NCBI RefSeq assembly: GCF_004217135.1
Contig: NZ_SHKK01000001.1
Coordinates: 620,001 to 684,000, forward strand
DNA: 64,000 nucleotides
Direction of reading: 5' to 3'
DNA from: Micromonospora violae
GTDB lineage: Bacteria > Actinomycetota > Actinomycetes > Mycobacteriales > Micromonosporaceae
The first letter of the stretch is position 1, and every line of letters starts with the position of its first letter. The translations under genes were made by a program, and so were the position numbers. Under the pieces are notes generated by a model. That model saw nothing but the letters and a program-made list of their open reading frames with translations. It was not told the DNA's origin and made no database searches. Of this stretch, positions 18,942 to 26,825 are shown in pieces.

Positions 18942-21001
18942 AGCAGGAACTGCTGCACGTGATCGCCGGCAACGTGTTCGCGATCTTCGACGCCCAGGGC
19001 GACATCGAGGCCGACCCGCGGGAACCGGTCGGGCTCTTCGCGTACGACACCCGCTTCCTGTCGCACTGGGTGCTCCGGATCAACGGCGAACGCATCAACG
19101 CGCTCTCCCGCGACGACATGACGTACTTCGAGACCCGGTTCTTCCTGGTCCCCGGCGCGGCCAGCCACTACGTCGACGCCGACGTGTCGATCATCCGCCA
19201 CCGCTCGATCCACGACTGTCTGCACGAGAAGATCACCGTGCTCAACCACTCGCCGCAGCCCGCCGACTTCACGATACGAATGGAGATGGGCAGCGACTTC
19301 ACCGACATCGCCGAGATCGGGCACCCGCGCGAGCGGGCCGTCGAGATCACCGCCGACTCGGCGAACCGGCAGCTCATGCTGCGGTATCAACGGCAGCGCT
19401 TCGTCCGCCAGACCACCGTGCGGAGCACCGTCGACGCCGACGTGGACGAGCGAGGAATGACGTTCCGGATCCGAATCCCCCCGGAGGGGAAGTGGGAGAC
19501 CGACCTGCACGTCGCCCTGACCATGGGCGGCGCGGACGGGCAGGACATCCGCGACTCCCTGGAGTCCCACCAGCGGGCCGTGCGGACGGGGATGCGCGAG
19601 AGCCTGACGGACTGGATGAACCAGGCGCCGCAACTGGTGGCCGAACGCGAAGGGCTGGAAGAGATGTACCGGGGCAGCCTCGCCGACCTGGCGGCGCTGC
19701 GGTACCGGCCGCTGTCGTACGACACCAGAGTGCCGATCGCCGGCCTGCCGTGGGCGATGTGGTTGTGCGGACGGCACAGCATCTTCACCTGTCTGGAGAC
19801 GCTGGCGTTCACCCCGCAGCTGGCCCCGGCGACGCTGCGGATGCTGGCCTTCATGCAGGGCGGCCAGCTCGACGACGATCTGGACGAGGAGCCGGGCAAG
19901 ATCCTGGCGCACCTCCGCTACGGCGAGTCCGGCGCGTTCGGCGACCGGGCGAGCGCGCTGTACTACGGCGCGGCGGACACCACCCCGCTCTTCGTCGTCC
20001 TGCTCGACGAGTACGAGCGGTGGTCCGGTGACGCGGACCTGGTACGCGAGCTGCGCCACCCGGCCCGGATGGCGCTGGACTGGATCGACGAGTACGGCGA
20101 CCTGACCGGGGACGGCTACGTGCGGTACCAGCGTCGCAACGAGCGGCACGGCGCGATCAACCAGGGCTGGAAGGACTCCCCGGACGGGATCGCCAGCGCC
20201 GACGGCCAGCAACCCGCCTTTCCCCGCGCCACCTGCGAGTTGCAGGGCTACGCGTACGACGCGAAGCGGCGCGGCGCCCGGCTGGCCCGGGAGTTCTGGG
20301 GCGACCCCGCGTACGCCGACCGGCTGGAGCGGGAAGCCGCCGCCTTGAAGGACCGTTTCAACCGGGACTTCTGGCTGCCCCGCCGGGAGTACTACGCGTT
20401 GGCGCTCGACCCGTACGGTGAGCCGGTCGACGCGCTGGCCTCCAACATGGGGCATCTGCTGTGGAGCGGCATCGTTCCGCCCGACCGCGCGGAGGCGGTC
20501 GCCGAGCACCTGGTCGGACCGCGGTTGTTCAGCGGTTGGGGGGTGCGCACCTTCGCCACCGGGCAGCGCCCGTACAACCCGGTCGGCGTCCACCTGGGTG
20601 CGGTGTGGCCGGCGGACAACGCCCTGATCGCCGCCGGGCTGCGCCGTTACCGCTTCGACACGCAGGCCGCCACGGTCGCGGGCAGCATCTTCGACCTGGC
20701 GCAGACTCTCGGTGGGGCGGTCCCGGAGGCGATCGCCGGCCACGAGCGCAGCCTGACGAAGTATCCGGTCCAGTTGCCGGGGGCCGCCCGCCCGCAGGCG
20801 TGGTCGTCCGGGGCGCTGCTGTCGCTGTTGGCCACCACCCTCGGGTTGCGACCCACCGGCGACAACCTGCTGGTGAACCCCGCGGTGCCCGAGGGGCTGG
20901 GTCGGCTGGAGCTGCTGGACGTCCCGGGCCGCTGGGGCCACGCCGACGCCTACGCCAGGGACCGGACCAGCGAGAGCCGGCACCACGCCCGGCTGCGCTG
21001 A
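18938..21001 (+). CDS. Glycogen-debranching-type amylo-alpha-1,6-glucosidase
   Basis: 687 residues. The N-terminal beta domain begins with GNVFAIFDAQGDIEADPREPVGLFAYDTRFLSHW-type sequence, the hallmark of the bacterial N-terminal glycogen debranching domain. The C-terminal (alpha/alpha)6 barrel holds NQGWKDSPDGI and VGVHLGAVWPADNALIAAGL, matching amylo-alpha-1,6-glucosidase/GH133-like catalytic segments. GTG start overlaps the SCP2 stop. Expected role: hydrolysis of branch points or related alpha-glucans in the cytoplasm. The exact glucan is not determinable. Confidence 0.85.
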   Translation: MKQELLHVIAGNVFAIFDAQGDIEADPREPVGLFAYDTRFLSHWVLRINGERINALSRDDMTYFETRFFLVPGAASHYVDADVSIIRHRSIHDCLHEKITVLNHSPQPADFTIRMEMGSDFTDIAEIGHPRERAVEITADSANRQLMLRYQRQRFVRQTTVRSTVDADVDERGMTFRIRIPPEGKWETDLHVALTMGGADGQDIRDSLESHQRAVRTGMRESLTDWMNQAPQLVAEREGLEEMYRGSLADLAALRYRPLSYDTRVPIAGLPWAMWLCGRHSIFTCLETLAFTPQLAPATLRMLAFMQGGQLDDDLDEEPGKILAHLRYGESGAFGDRASALYYGAADTTPLFVVLLDEYERWSGDADLVRELRHPARMALDWIDEYGDLTGDGYVRYQRRNERHGAINQGWKDSPDGIASADGQQPAFPRATCELQGYAYDAKRRGARLAREFWGDPAYADRLEREAAALKDRFNRDFWLPRREYYALALDPYGEPVDALASNMGHLLWSGIVPPDRAEAVAEHLVGPRLFSGWGVRTFATGQRPYNPVGVHLGAVWPADNALIAAGLRRYRFDTQAATVAGSIFDLAQTLGGAVPEAIAGHERSLTKYPVQLPGAARPQAWSSGALLSLLATTLGLRPTGDNLLVNPAVPEGLGRLELLDVPGRWGHADAYARDRTSESRHHARLR

Positions 21002-21053
21002 GGCCGGACGCGGTCAGCGCGCGGTCAGCACGCGCCGACCGCGCACGCCAGGG

Positions 21054-21557
21054 TCAGCCCATCGTCCTGGCACCGTCGATCGACTCGCGCAGGATGTCGG
21101 CGTGCCCGGCGTGCTGGGACGTCTCGGCGATCAGGTGCAGCAGCACCCGGCGGACCGTCCAACTCGCTCCCGGCTCGAACCAGGGTGCCTCCGGCAGCGG
21201 GTGGGCCGCGTCCAGGTCAAGGGTGGCGACCAACTCGTCGGTCTGGTCGGCCACCTGCTGGAACCCCTCGACCAGCCCGGCGAGGGTCTCGCCCGGCGCC
21301 ATCTGGAACTGACCGACCCAGTCGACCTCCTCGCGGCTCATCGCCTCGGCGCCGCCGACGGCGAAGAGCATCCAGCGGTGCTCGACGCCGGTCACGTGCT
21401 TGATCAGGCCGCCGAGGCAGAGGCCGCTGACGGTGGGACGGGTGGCCGCCTGCTCGTCGGTGAGCCCGTCGACGGTCTGCAAGAGGAAACCGCGGTGCCG
21501 GCGGAGCGCTTGCAGGAGGTCCGTGCGCTCACCGGTGAGCTGCCGCGTGCTGGTCAT
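21054..21557 (-). CDS. DinB/DUF664 family protein
   Basis: 167 residues from ATG 21557 with AAGGGTGGC upstream. Seen: GLCLGGLIKHVTGVEHRW (His in the first metal position), SWTVRRVLLHLIAETSQHAGHAD at the end. This second pattern is the DUF664 signature. Paralogous in fold to the DinB-like protein at 17.9 kb but not closely similar. Likely a metal-binding thiol-transferase-like protein; substrate unknown. Convergent with the debranching enzyme. A longer frame upstream to 21935 overlaps the DUF72 gene and is rejected. Confidence 0.8.
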   Translation of the reverse strand: MTSTRQLTGERTDLLQALRRHRGFLLQTVDGLTDEQAATRPTVSGLCLGGLIKHVTGVEHRWMLFAVGGAEAMSREEVDWVGQFQMAPGETLAGLVEGFQQVADQTDELVATLDLDAAHPLPEAPWFEPGASWTVRRVLLHLIAETSQHAGHADILRESIDGARTMG

Positions 21558-21689
21558 GCCGCCACCCTTCGTTGATGTCCACTGGGTGTCACCGTAGGGC
21601 GAGGGACCGACACTTCCGGGCACCACACCTGTCGACGCACGACCCGCCAGCGGTTGCCGATCCGCGCCGATGGCTGTCCACTGAACAAC

Positions 21690-22595
21690 ATGGGTGTCAT
21701 TAAGGTGGGCACGTCGTCCTGGGCGGACCAGTCCCTGTTGCGCTCCGGGTGGTACCCCCGCTCGGCCAGCACGCCGGCGCGTCGGCTGGGCTTCTATGCC
21801 AGCCGGTTCCCGTTGGTCGAGGTGGACACGTCCTACTACGCCATCCCGGTGCCGGAGACGACCCAGGGCTGGGTGGCCGCCACCCCGGACGACTTCACCT
21901 TCGACGTCAAGGCGTTCAGCCTCTTCACCGGTCATCCGACGCCGGTGGCCGTGCTACCCCGGGACCTGCGTCCGGCCGTCGGCCCGAGCCGGATCCGCCG
22001 CCGCGACCTGCCCGAGCGGACGTACGACGAGCTGTGGGCCCGGTTCCGCGCGGCCCTCGACCCGATCGCGGCGGCCGGCAAGCTCGGTGTGGTGATGATG
22101 CAGTTCCCCCCATGGCTGGTGCGCAGCCCCGCGGCCGAACGCCGGATCGTCGAGCTGGCGCAGCGCTGCCGCCCGTGGCGGGTGGGGGTGGAGCTGCGGC
22201 ACGGCTCCTGGTTCGACGCCGCCGCCGCGGCGGACACACTGGACCTGCTCCGCGCCCATGACCTGTCGGTGGTCTGCGTCGACATGCCGCAGGGACACCC
22301 GTCGTCGGTGCCACCGATGCTGACCATGACGGCCGAGCCGGCGATCGTCCGGTTCCATGGACACAGCGACGCCTGGGGCGACGGCGACAAGGAGGACAGG
22401 TTCCGCTACGCGTACGCCGACGACGAGCTGCGGCACTGGGCCGGGCTGCTGGCCGCGTTCGCCGGTCACCCCGATGAGGTGCACGTGCTGTTCAACAACT
22501 GCTGCGCCGGGCAGGCGCAACGCGACGCCACCCGGCTGGCGCAGCTGCTCACCGAGACGATGCTCGCCGATCACGCCGTCCCGACGACGAGCTGA
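21690..22595 (+). CDS. DUF72 (YecE-like) family protein
   Basis: 301 residues beginning MGVIKVGTSSWADQSLL, the conserved DUF72 N-terminus (GTSSW). Later blocks include FPLVEVDTSYYAIP, FTFDVKAFSLFTGH, MMQFPPW, VGVELRHGSW and FNNCCAGQAQRDA, which place all the TIM-barrel motifs. Function of the family is unknown. The ATG at 21690 is preferred over an upstream in-frame ATG (21654) because the conserved motif starts there. No strong ribosome-binding site is visible before it. Confidence 0.85.
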   Translation: MGVIKVGTSSWADQSLLRSGWYPRSASTPARRLGFYASRFPLVEVDTSYYAIPVPETTQGWVAATPDDFTFDVKAFSLFTGHPTPVAVLPRDLRPAVGPSRIRRRDLPERTYDELWARFRAALDPIAAAGKLGVVMMQFPPWLVRSPAAERRIVELAQRCRPWRVGVELRHGSWFDAAAAADTLDLLRAHDLSVVCVDMPQGHPSSVPPMLTMTAEPAIVRFHGHSDAWGDGDKEDRFRYAYADDELRHWAGLLAAFAGHPDEVHVLFNNCCAGQAQRDATRLAQLLTETMLADHAVPTTS

Positions 22596-22645
22596 TCGTC
22601 GCGTTCCGTGCCGCCCGGTCGTCGGACGGCCGGGCGCGGGTCCGC

Positions 22646-23017
22646 TCAGGAGCGCCGTCCCCGGCTACGGAGCGCGTCCTGGGTCGACTCGCCGATGTCC
22701 GCGTCGTCGGGGAAGCTCCGGCCGCTGGGGGCGGGGTCGGGTGGGGCACCCGGTCCGGCCATCGTTGTCCGGGTCGGCTCGACCGAGCCGAAACCGTGTC
22801 GTCCCGCCGGGTCCGACCGGCCCGTCGGGGCGCCCGCGCGCCGTTCGCCGCGCCGCCCCTCGGGCACCGCGGTCTCCTCACTGCCCTCGTCCATCGGGGA
22901 GTCGTCGCCGGTGCCCCAGGGCGCGTCGGCGTCGAAGTCGTCGCCGGTGCCCCACGGCCTGGTCGCCTCCGGCTCCAGCCGGTCGTTGTTCCCGCCGCGT
23001 CCCTCGTCCGCCGTCAT
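22646..23017 (-). CDS. Small hydrophilic hypothetical protein
   Basis: About 123 residues, rich in Gly, Asp, Pro and Arg with no hydrophobic core, so probably disordered. It contains a duplicated octapeptide PWGTGDD(F/S) at about residues 21-41. No family recognised. GGGGTGG lies before the ATG, and a GTG two codons upstream is an alternative start. It lies between DUF72 and the membrane protein gene. Confidence 0.45.
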   Translation of the reverse strand: MTADEGRGGNNDRLEPEATRPWGTGDDFDADAPWGTGDDSPMDEGSEETAVPEGRRGERRAGAPTGRSDPAGRHGFGSVEPTRTTMAGPGAPPDPAPSGRSFPDDADIGESTQDALRSRGRRS

Positions 23018-23156
23018 GGCCACCCCGCTCGTCGGTCCGCCGCTACCGGCGGACGATGTGCCGTCCTCGGGCCCGGACCGCCCGCCCGATCTCGTCGCAC
23101 GGCCGGTCAGCGCCCCGCCGTCGAGGTGGCGGCGGGACGCCGGCCGGCCCGGCGCT

Positions 23157-23786
23157 TCAGCGTCCGGCCATCGCCATCGGTCGCTTGCCGTTGCTCATTC
23201 CCGCCATCTTGATCATGCTCTTCGAGGCGCCCTTCATCCCACCGGCGCGACCGAGCATCCCGCGGAACACCTGGCCGGGCTTCTGCTGCTCACCCATGTA
23301 CGCGGTGACCACCACCAGGGTTCCGGTCAGCGCCGGAATGGCCCACTGGAGCAGCTTCATCTGCCGCTGCGACGAGGCCACACTGGCTGGGGTCTGCTGG
23401 TTCGGTTCGGTCGCGCCGCTCACCGACGGGCCGCCGGCCTTCTCCAACCGCATGCCGACCAACCGGCTGTAGCCGGTGACCGCCAGCGCGCCGATGGTCA
23501 ACGCGGTCTTGATGGCGCTGGCCCGGCCCACGCCGGACTGGGCCGCCACCCGTGGGCTCTCGGTCACCAACTCGCCGACAGCGCCGGCCAGGTGGGCGCC
23601 GATCGCGGCCGCGTTGACCGGAGTCCACTTGGACCATCCGGCCGAGGCGACCGGGAGCCGCTGGGTCGAGTCGCTGATTCTCGCCGCCGCGCCGTTGACG
23701 CCGAAGGCACCCATGAGGGAGCCGCCAAACCAGGCCGCCAGGCCCAGATCGTGCATCGAGCGCAGTGCGGTGTGCCGTTCGGACAT
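23157..23786 (-). CDS. Actinobacterial membrane protein of unknown function
   Basis: 209 residues with about four hydrophobic segments (around LAAWFGGSLMGAFG, TPVNAAAIGAHLAGAVG, IKTALTIGALAVTGY and LLQWAIPALTGTLVVVTAY) and a basic, Met-rich C-terminus. No catalytic motif seen. AAGGGGATC precedes the start. Function unknown. Confidence 0.65.
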   Translation of the reverse strand: MSERHTALRSMHDLGLAAWFGGSLMGAFGVNGAAARISDSTQRLPVASAGWSKWTPVNAAAIGAHLAGAVGELVTESPRVAAQSGVGRASAIKTALTIGALAVTGYSRLVGMRLEKAGGPSVSGATEPNQQTPASVASSQRQMKLLQWAIPALTGTLVVVTAYMGEQQKPGQVFRGMLGRAGGMKGASKSMIKMAGMSNGKRPMAMAGR

Positions 23787-23984
23787 GTGATCCCCTTCCG
23801 CCGTGTCGGGCGGTGCGGCTTACCCGCCGCTCGGGCGGCTAACCCCGCCCCGGGCGGGCCGATCCACGCCGTGACGGGCAGCTACCCGGACATCCGGGGC
23901 GTCGGCGGGTCGACCCCGCCCGGGCAGGAGTCGTTCGCCCGGTGGTGGGTAGATCCCGAGCGACGCCGACGAGAGGGGAACGCG

Positions 23985-24155
23985 ATGTCGCAGCCGGACG
24001 AGAACCGGGAGAAGACCCCCAAGACTGACGCGGTGCTCATGCACCCCGGCAACGACCCACACCGCAACACCGCCGAGGTCGCACCCCGGAAGGAGCACGC
24101 GGAGATCCAGGTGGAGCGCGACGGCGAGCTGGTGCCGCTGGACCAGGACGAGTAG
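23985..24155 (+). CDS. Small hydrophilic protein
   Basis: 56 residues, charged throughout, with no membrane segment. GAGAGGGGA sits six bases before the ATG, and the frame ends in an acidic tail (LDQDE). An open frame extends far upstream but is a shadow of genes on the other strand. No family recognised; codon composition looks native. Confidence 0.6.
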   Translation: MSQPDENREKTPKTDAVLMHPGNDPHRNTAEVAPRKEHAEIQVERDGELVPLDQDE

Positions 24156-24216
24156 CGGGCCGCCGCTCGCCGACCGACCGGTACCGGTCGCGGCACGCCG
24201 ATCGGGCCGGTGTCGG

Positions 24217-25080
24217 TCAGCGGGGCGGCAGGTCGCTGGCGAACCCGGCGATCCGCCGCGCCAGCGGGCCGCTCGCGCGGACCCAGGTGAAGTGGTCCAA
24301 CGCCGTCCCGGCCTGCGCCACTGTGTACCGCTGCCGGGTCACCGGCGCGCCGTCGAGCTTCGCGCAGAGGTGGTCCATGGTCTCGTGCGGGGTGTACTGG
24401 TCGTCGTCCACGCTGATGGCGAGCACCGGGGTCCGGACCGCGTGGACGGCGGCCTCGGTGTCCGTACCGTCGAGCCGGGGGAACCGGCCGGTCCGCGCGG
24501 TGTACGCCCAGTCACGGATCACGCCGCGCGCCTGTCGACCGCCGAAACCCCAGCCCGGCCAGACCCGGAGCAGCGCCGCCGTGGCGGCGATTCCCTGGGT
24601 GTAGGGCAGCACGCCGAGGCCGCGCCGGCCCGGGTACGTCCGCCAGTACGGGATGCCGACCGCGATCAGCGCCAATCCGTCCACCTCGTCGCCGCCGTGC
24701 AGGGCGAGGTGCAGCAGCGCGGCCTGCCCGCCGAGCGAGTGCCCGAGCAGCAGTCGGGTGCGTCCGTCCAGCCGCGGCTTGAGGGCGGCCAGGACGGCGC
24801 CCACGTCGTCGGCCAGGTCGGCGTAACCGTGCCGGTCCGCCCGGCTCGGTGCGGGCGTGCTCGTCCCGGTGCCACGCAGGTCGGCCACGACCACGGCCAG
24901 CCCGGCGGCGCGCAACTCGGCGGCGAAGGGCCGGTAGTACCGGGCGCGCACGCCCATCGCGGGCCAGATCACGACCACCGGCGCGTCCGTCGCTCCGGCC
25001 GGCTCCGGATAGACCTGCACACCCAGCCGGCCACCGGCGACGTCGACGAACTCCTGCGCGTACTCCGGGTCCCCGTTCAC
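24217..25080 (-). CDS. Alpha/beta hydrolase
   Basis: 287 residues with the nucleophile elbow GHSLGG (about residue 114), an oxyanion-side motif (PAMGVRARYYRP), an acid in ISVDDDQYTP and a terminal His in ALDHFTW. These complete a Ser-Asp-His triad. Similar to the serine aminopeptidase/monoglyceride-lipase-like group. Substrate unknown; cytoplasmic (no signal peptide). Confidence 0.82.
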   Translation of the reverse strand: MNGDPEYAQEFVDVAGGRLGVQVYPEPAGATDAPVVVIWPAMGVRARYYRPFAAELRAAGLAVVVADLRGTGTSTPAPSRADRHGYADLADDVGAVLAALKPRLDGRTRLLLGHSLGGQAALLHLALHGGDEVDGLALIAVGIPYWRTYPGRRGLGVLPYTQGIAATAALLRVWPGWGFGGRQARGVIRDWAYTARTGRFPRLDGTDTEAAVHAVRTPVLAISVDDDQYTPHETMDHLCAKLDGAPVTRQRYTVAQAGTALDHFTWVRASGPLARRIAGFASDLPPR

Positions 25081-25180
25081 CGGCCCAGCCTACGTCCTGA
25101 CGTTACCGGTGGGTAGCGGTCGGCGGCGGACGCGGCGGAGGGCCCCGCCGGTTGGCGGAGCCCTCCGGATGGCGGTGCGG

Positions 25181-26437
25181 TCAGGAGACCGAGATCGTCC
25201 CGTTGCTGGCACGGACGCAGGCCACCGACCGGGCGCTGGTGGACGCCGCTCCGCTCAGGCACTGGCCGAGCACCTGGTGCCCGGTGGCGTTGGGGTGCCA
25301 CGACTCCTGGCAGGTCTGGAAGTAGCTGACGCAGGTGTTGGCGATCCGCTGGATGGCGATCTTGTCCTTGCCGGCGAGGCTGGTGACGAAGGTGCCGGTC
25401 GCGCCGTCCTGCAAGCGGATCGGAGTGGCCAGCGCGCCGGTCGGGCTGCTGGTCTGCTCGCAGAGCCGCGCGCCGTTGAAGGCCTGCTGCACGTTGAGGT
25501 ACACCAGGTCGTCGCCGGGGAACTCGGCGGCCAGGGCGTCCCTGGTGGACTTCACGATGCCGCCCAGACCCTGGGAGAAGCGGTGCCCCGGCGCCAGGCT
25601 GGCCCGGTGGATCGGGCATCCGGCCGCGTACCGCTCGGCACCCAGGGCGCGGAACTTGTCCCGGGTGTCGTCCCGGCTGTCCTCCTCGTGGAACTGCTGG
25701 TTCAGGTCCAGCGGCAGCGGGTTGGTGTAGTCCTGGAACACCACCCGGTGCTGACCGTCCGCGTCCACCTCATCGAGGGTGGTCAGGATCTGGCGTACGG
25801 CCGCGGTGGTCTCCGCGGTCGCGGCGCTGAGCTGCGCGGCGGTGGCCAGGTCGGCGTCGCTGCACGGCTTCTGCTCCACCGGCCCGTTCAGGTACGCCCA
25901 GAACTCCCACCAGCCGGTCCAGGCGTCGGCGATGAACCGGTTGGCGCACTTCTCCGCGACGCTACCGAAGGTGAACGAGCTGTTGTTGGACCCGAGGCCG
26001 ATCAGCACCAGGTCGATGTCCTGGGTCTGCGCGACGGCACGCAGTTGGCTCAGCTGCGAGGCCACCGTACGACCGTTGGTCCGCGACTGGGAGGCGTTGG
26101 CGATGTCGTGTGGCTGGCCACCGGAGCAGGCCAGGTTGAACCGGTTCTGGATGCCCGGCAGGTTGGCCTTGTGCAGCGAGGCGTTCGCCGAACGGTGGCA
26201 GAAGAACGCGTTGTTGTTCGCCGCCGTCCAGCCGGGGAAGCCCTGGCTGACGCCGTTGGCGTCGACCACCGGGGTGTACGCCCCGGCGCCCTCGCCGCTG
26301 ATGAAGCTGTCCCCGAGTGCCACCGCGGCGGTGGGCAACGCGGCCGAGGCGGGTGCGGGCAGCGCGACGGCGGTCGACAGCGCGGCCATGGCGATCGTCA
26401 GTCCCGCGGCGAGCGCGGTACGCCGGAACCTGGGCAT
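25181..26437 (-). CDS. Secreted SGNH/GDSL hydrolase
   Basis: 418 residues from ATG 26437 with GGGGG upstream. N-terminal RFRR then a hydrophobic signal peptide ending near APASA. The mature part starts with the GDS block (VALGDSFISGEG), followed by the oxyanion-type motif GSNNSSF and the late D/H block SWHPNATGH. Six or more Cys suggest disulfides in an exported protein. Likely esterase or lipase of the SGNH fold acting outside the cell; substrate unknown. Divergent from the topoisomerase genes. Confidence 0.85.
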   Translation of the reverse strand: MPRFRRTALAAGLTIAMAALSTAVALPAPASAALPTAAVALGDSFISGEGAGAYTPVVDANGVSQGFPGWTAANNNAFFCHRSANASLHKANLPGIQNRFNLACSGGQPHDIANASQSRTNGRTVASQLSQLRAVAQTQDIDLVLIGLGSNNSSFTFGSVAEKCANRFIADAWTGWWEFWAYLNGPVEQKPCSDADLATAAQLSAATAETTAAVRQILTTLDEVDADGQHRVVFQDYTNPLPLDLNQQFHEEDSRDDTRDKFRALGAERYAAGCPIHRASLAPGHRFSQGLGGIVKSTRDALAAEFPGDDLVYLNVQQAFNGARLCEQTSSPTGALATPIRLQDGATGTFVTSLAGKDKIAIQRIANTCVSYFQTCQESWHPNATGHQVLGQCLSGAASTSARSVACVRASNGTISVS

Positions 26438-26825
26438 GGGGCCCCCATACATCGAAAGATGAAAGATTCTCTGAGGCGCGATCAGATCACCTCGGCGCGA
26501 CGGGCGTCAATGGCCTGTAACAGATTCGTTCGATGAACGACACGCGCCGGTAGGCAGGACGCCGTAGCGCGTCGAGGCCGGCGCGTTGCGCTGTCCGCAG
26601 CCGCGCGGTGCCACCCGGGGGGTCGGGGCGTCGCGCTGTCCCTGCGTGGTTTCATGATCAGTCGGCGGGTGTTCGTTGGCTCACGTCCGGCGTGCCACGC
26701 GCGGCGGGTCGCGTAGGTCCTCCTGGCGTTGTCCTAGCCTCGGGCTAGGCTCGCTGCGGCGCGCCACGCCGGCTGATGTCGCCGGTGACCGGCAGCACAC
26801 CGCCGAGACCGGGGAGTACGACCAG
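26438..26825. other. Divergent intergenic region between SGNH hydrolase and parE-like gene
   Basis: A 388-base stretch without a convincing gene. It must carry the promoters of both flanking genes. Two similar GCG(T)TGCGCTGTCC-like strings occur near 26581 and 26631, and a perfect palindrome lies at 26733-26749 (listed separately). No riboswitch or RNA gene was recognised. Confidence 0.5.
26733..26749. promoter_or_regulatory. Perfect palindrome upstream of the parE-like gene
   Basis: CCTAGCC and GGCTAGG flank a three-base centre (TCG), about 75 bases before the proposed start of the type IIA topoisomerase B subunit. Its position fits an operator or a 5'-UTR hairpin. No matching site was noticed elsewhere in the window. 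Confidence 0.35.

Noticed and set aside
22608..24155. A long plus-strand frame ending in the 56-residue protein.
   Set aside because: Its upstream part overlaps the minus-strand membrane protein and lacks conserved sequence; only the terminal ATG with a ribosome site looks real.
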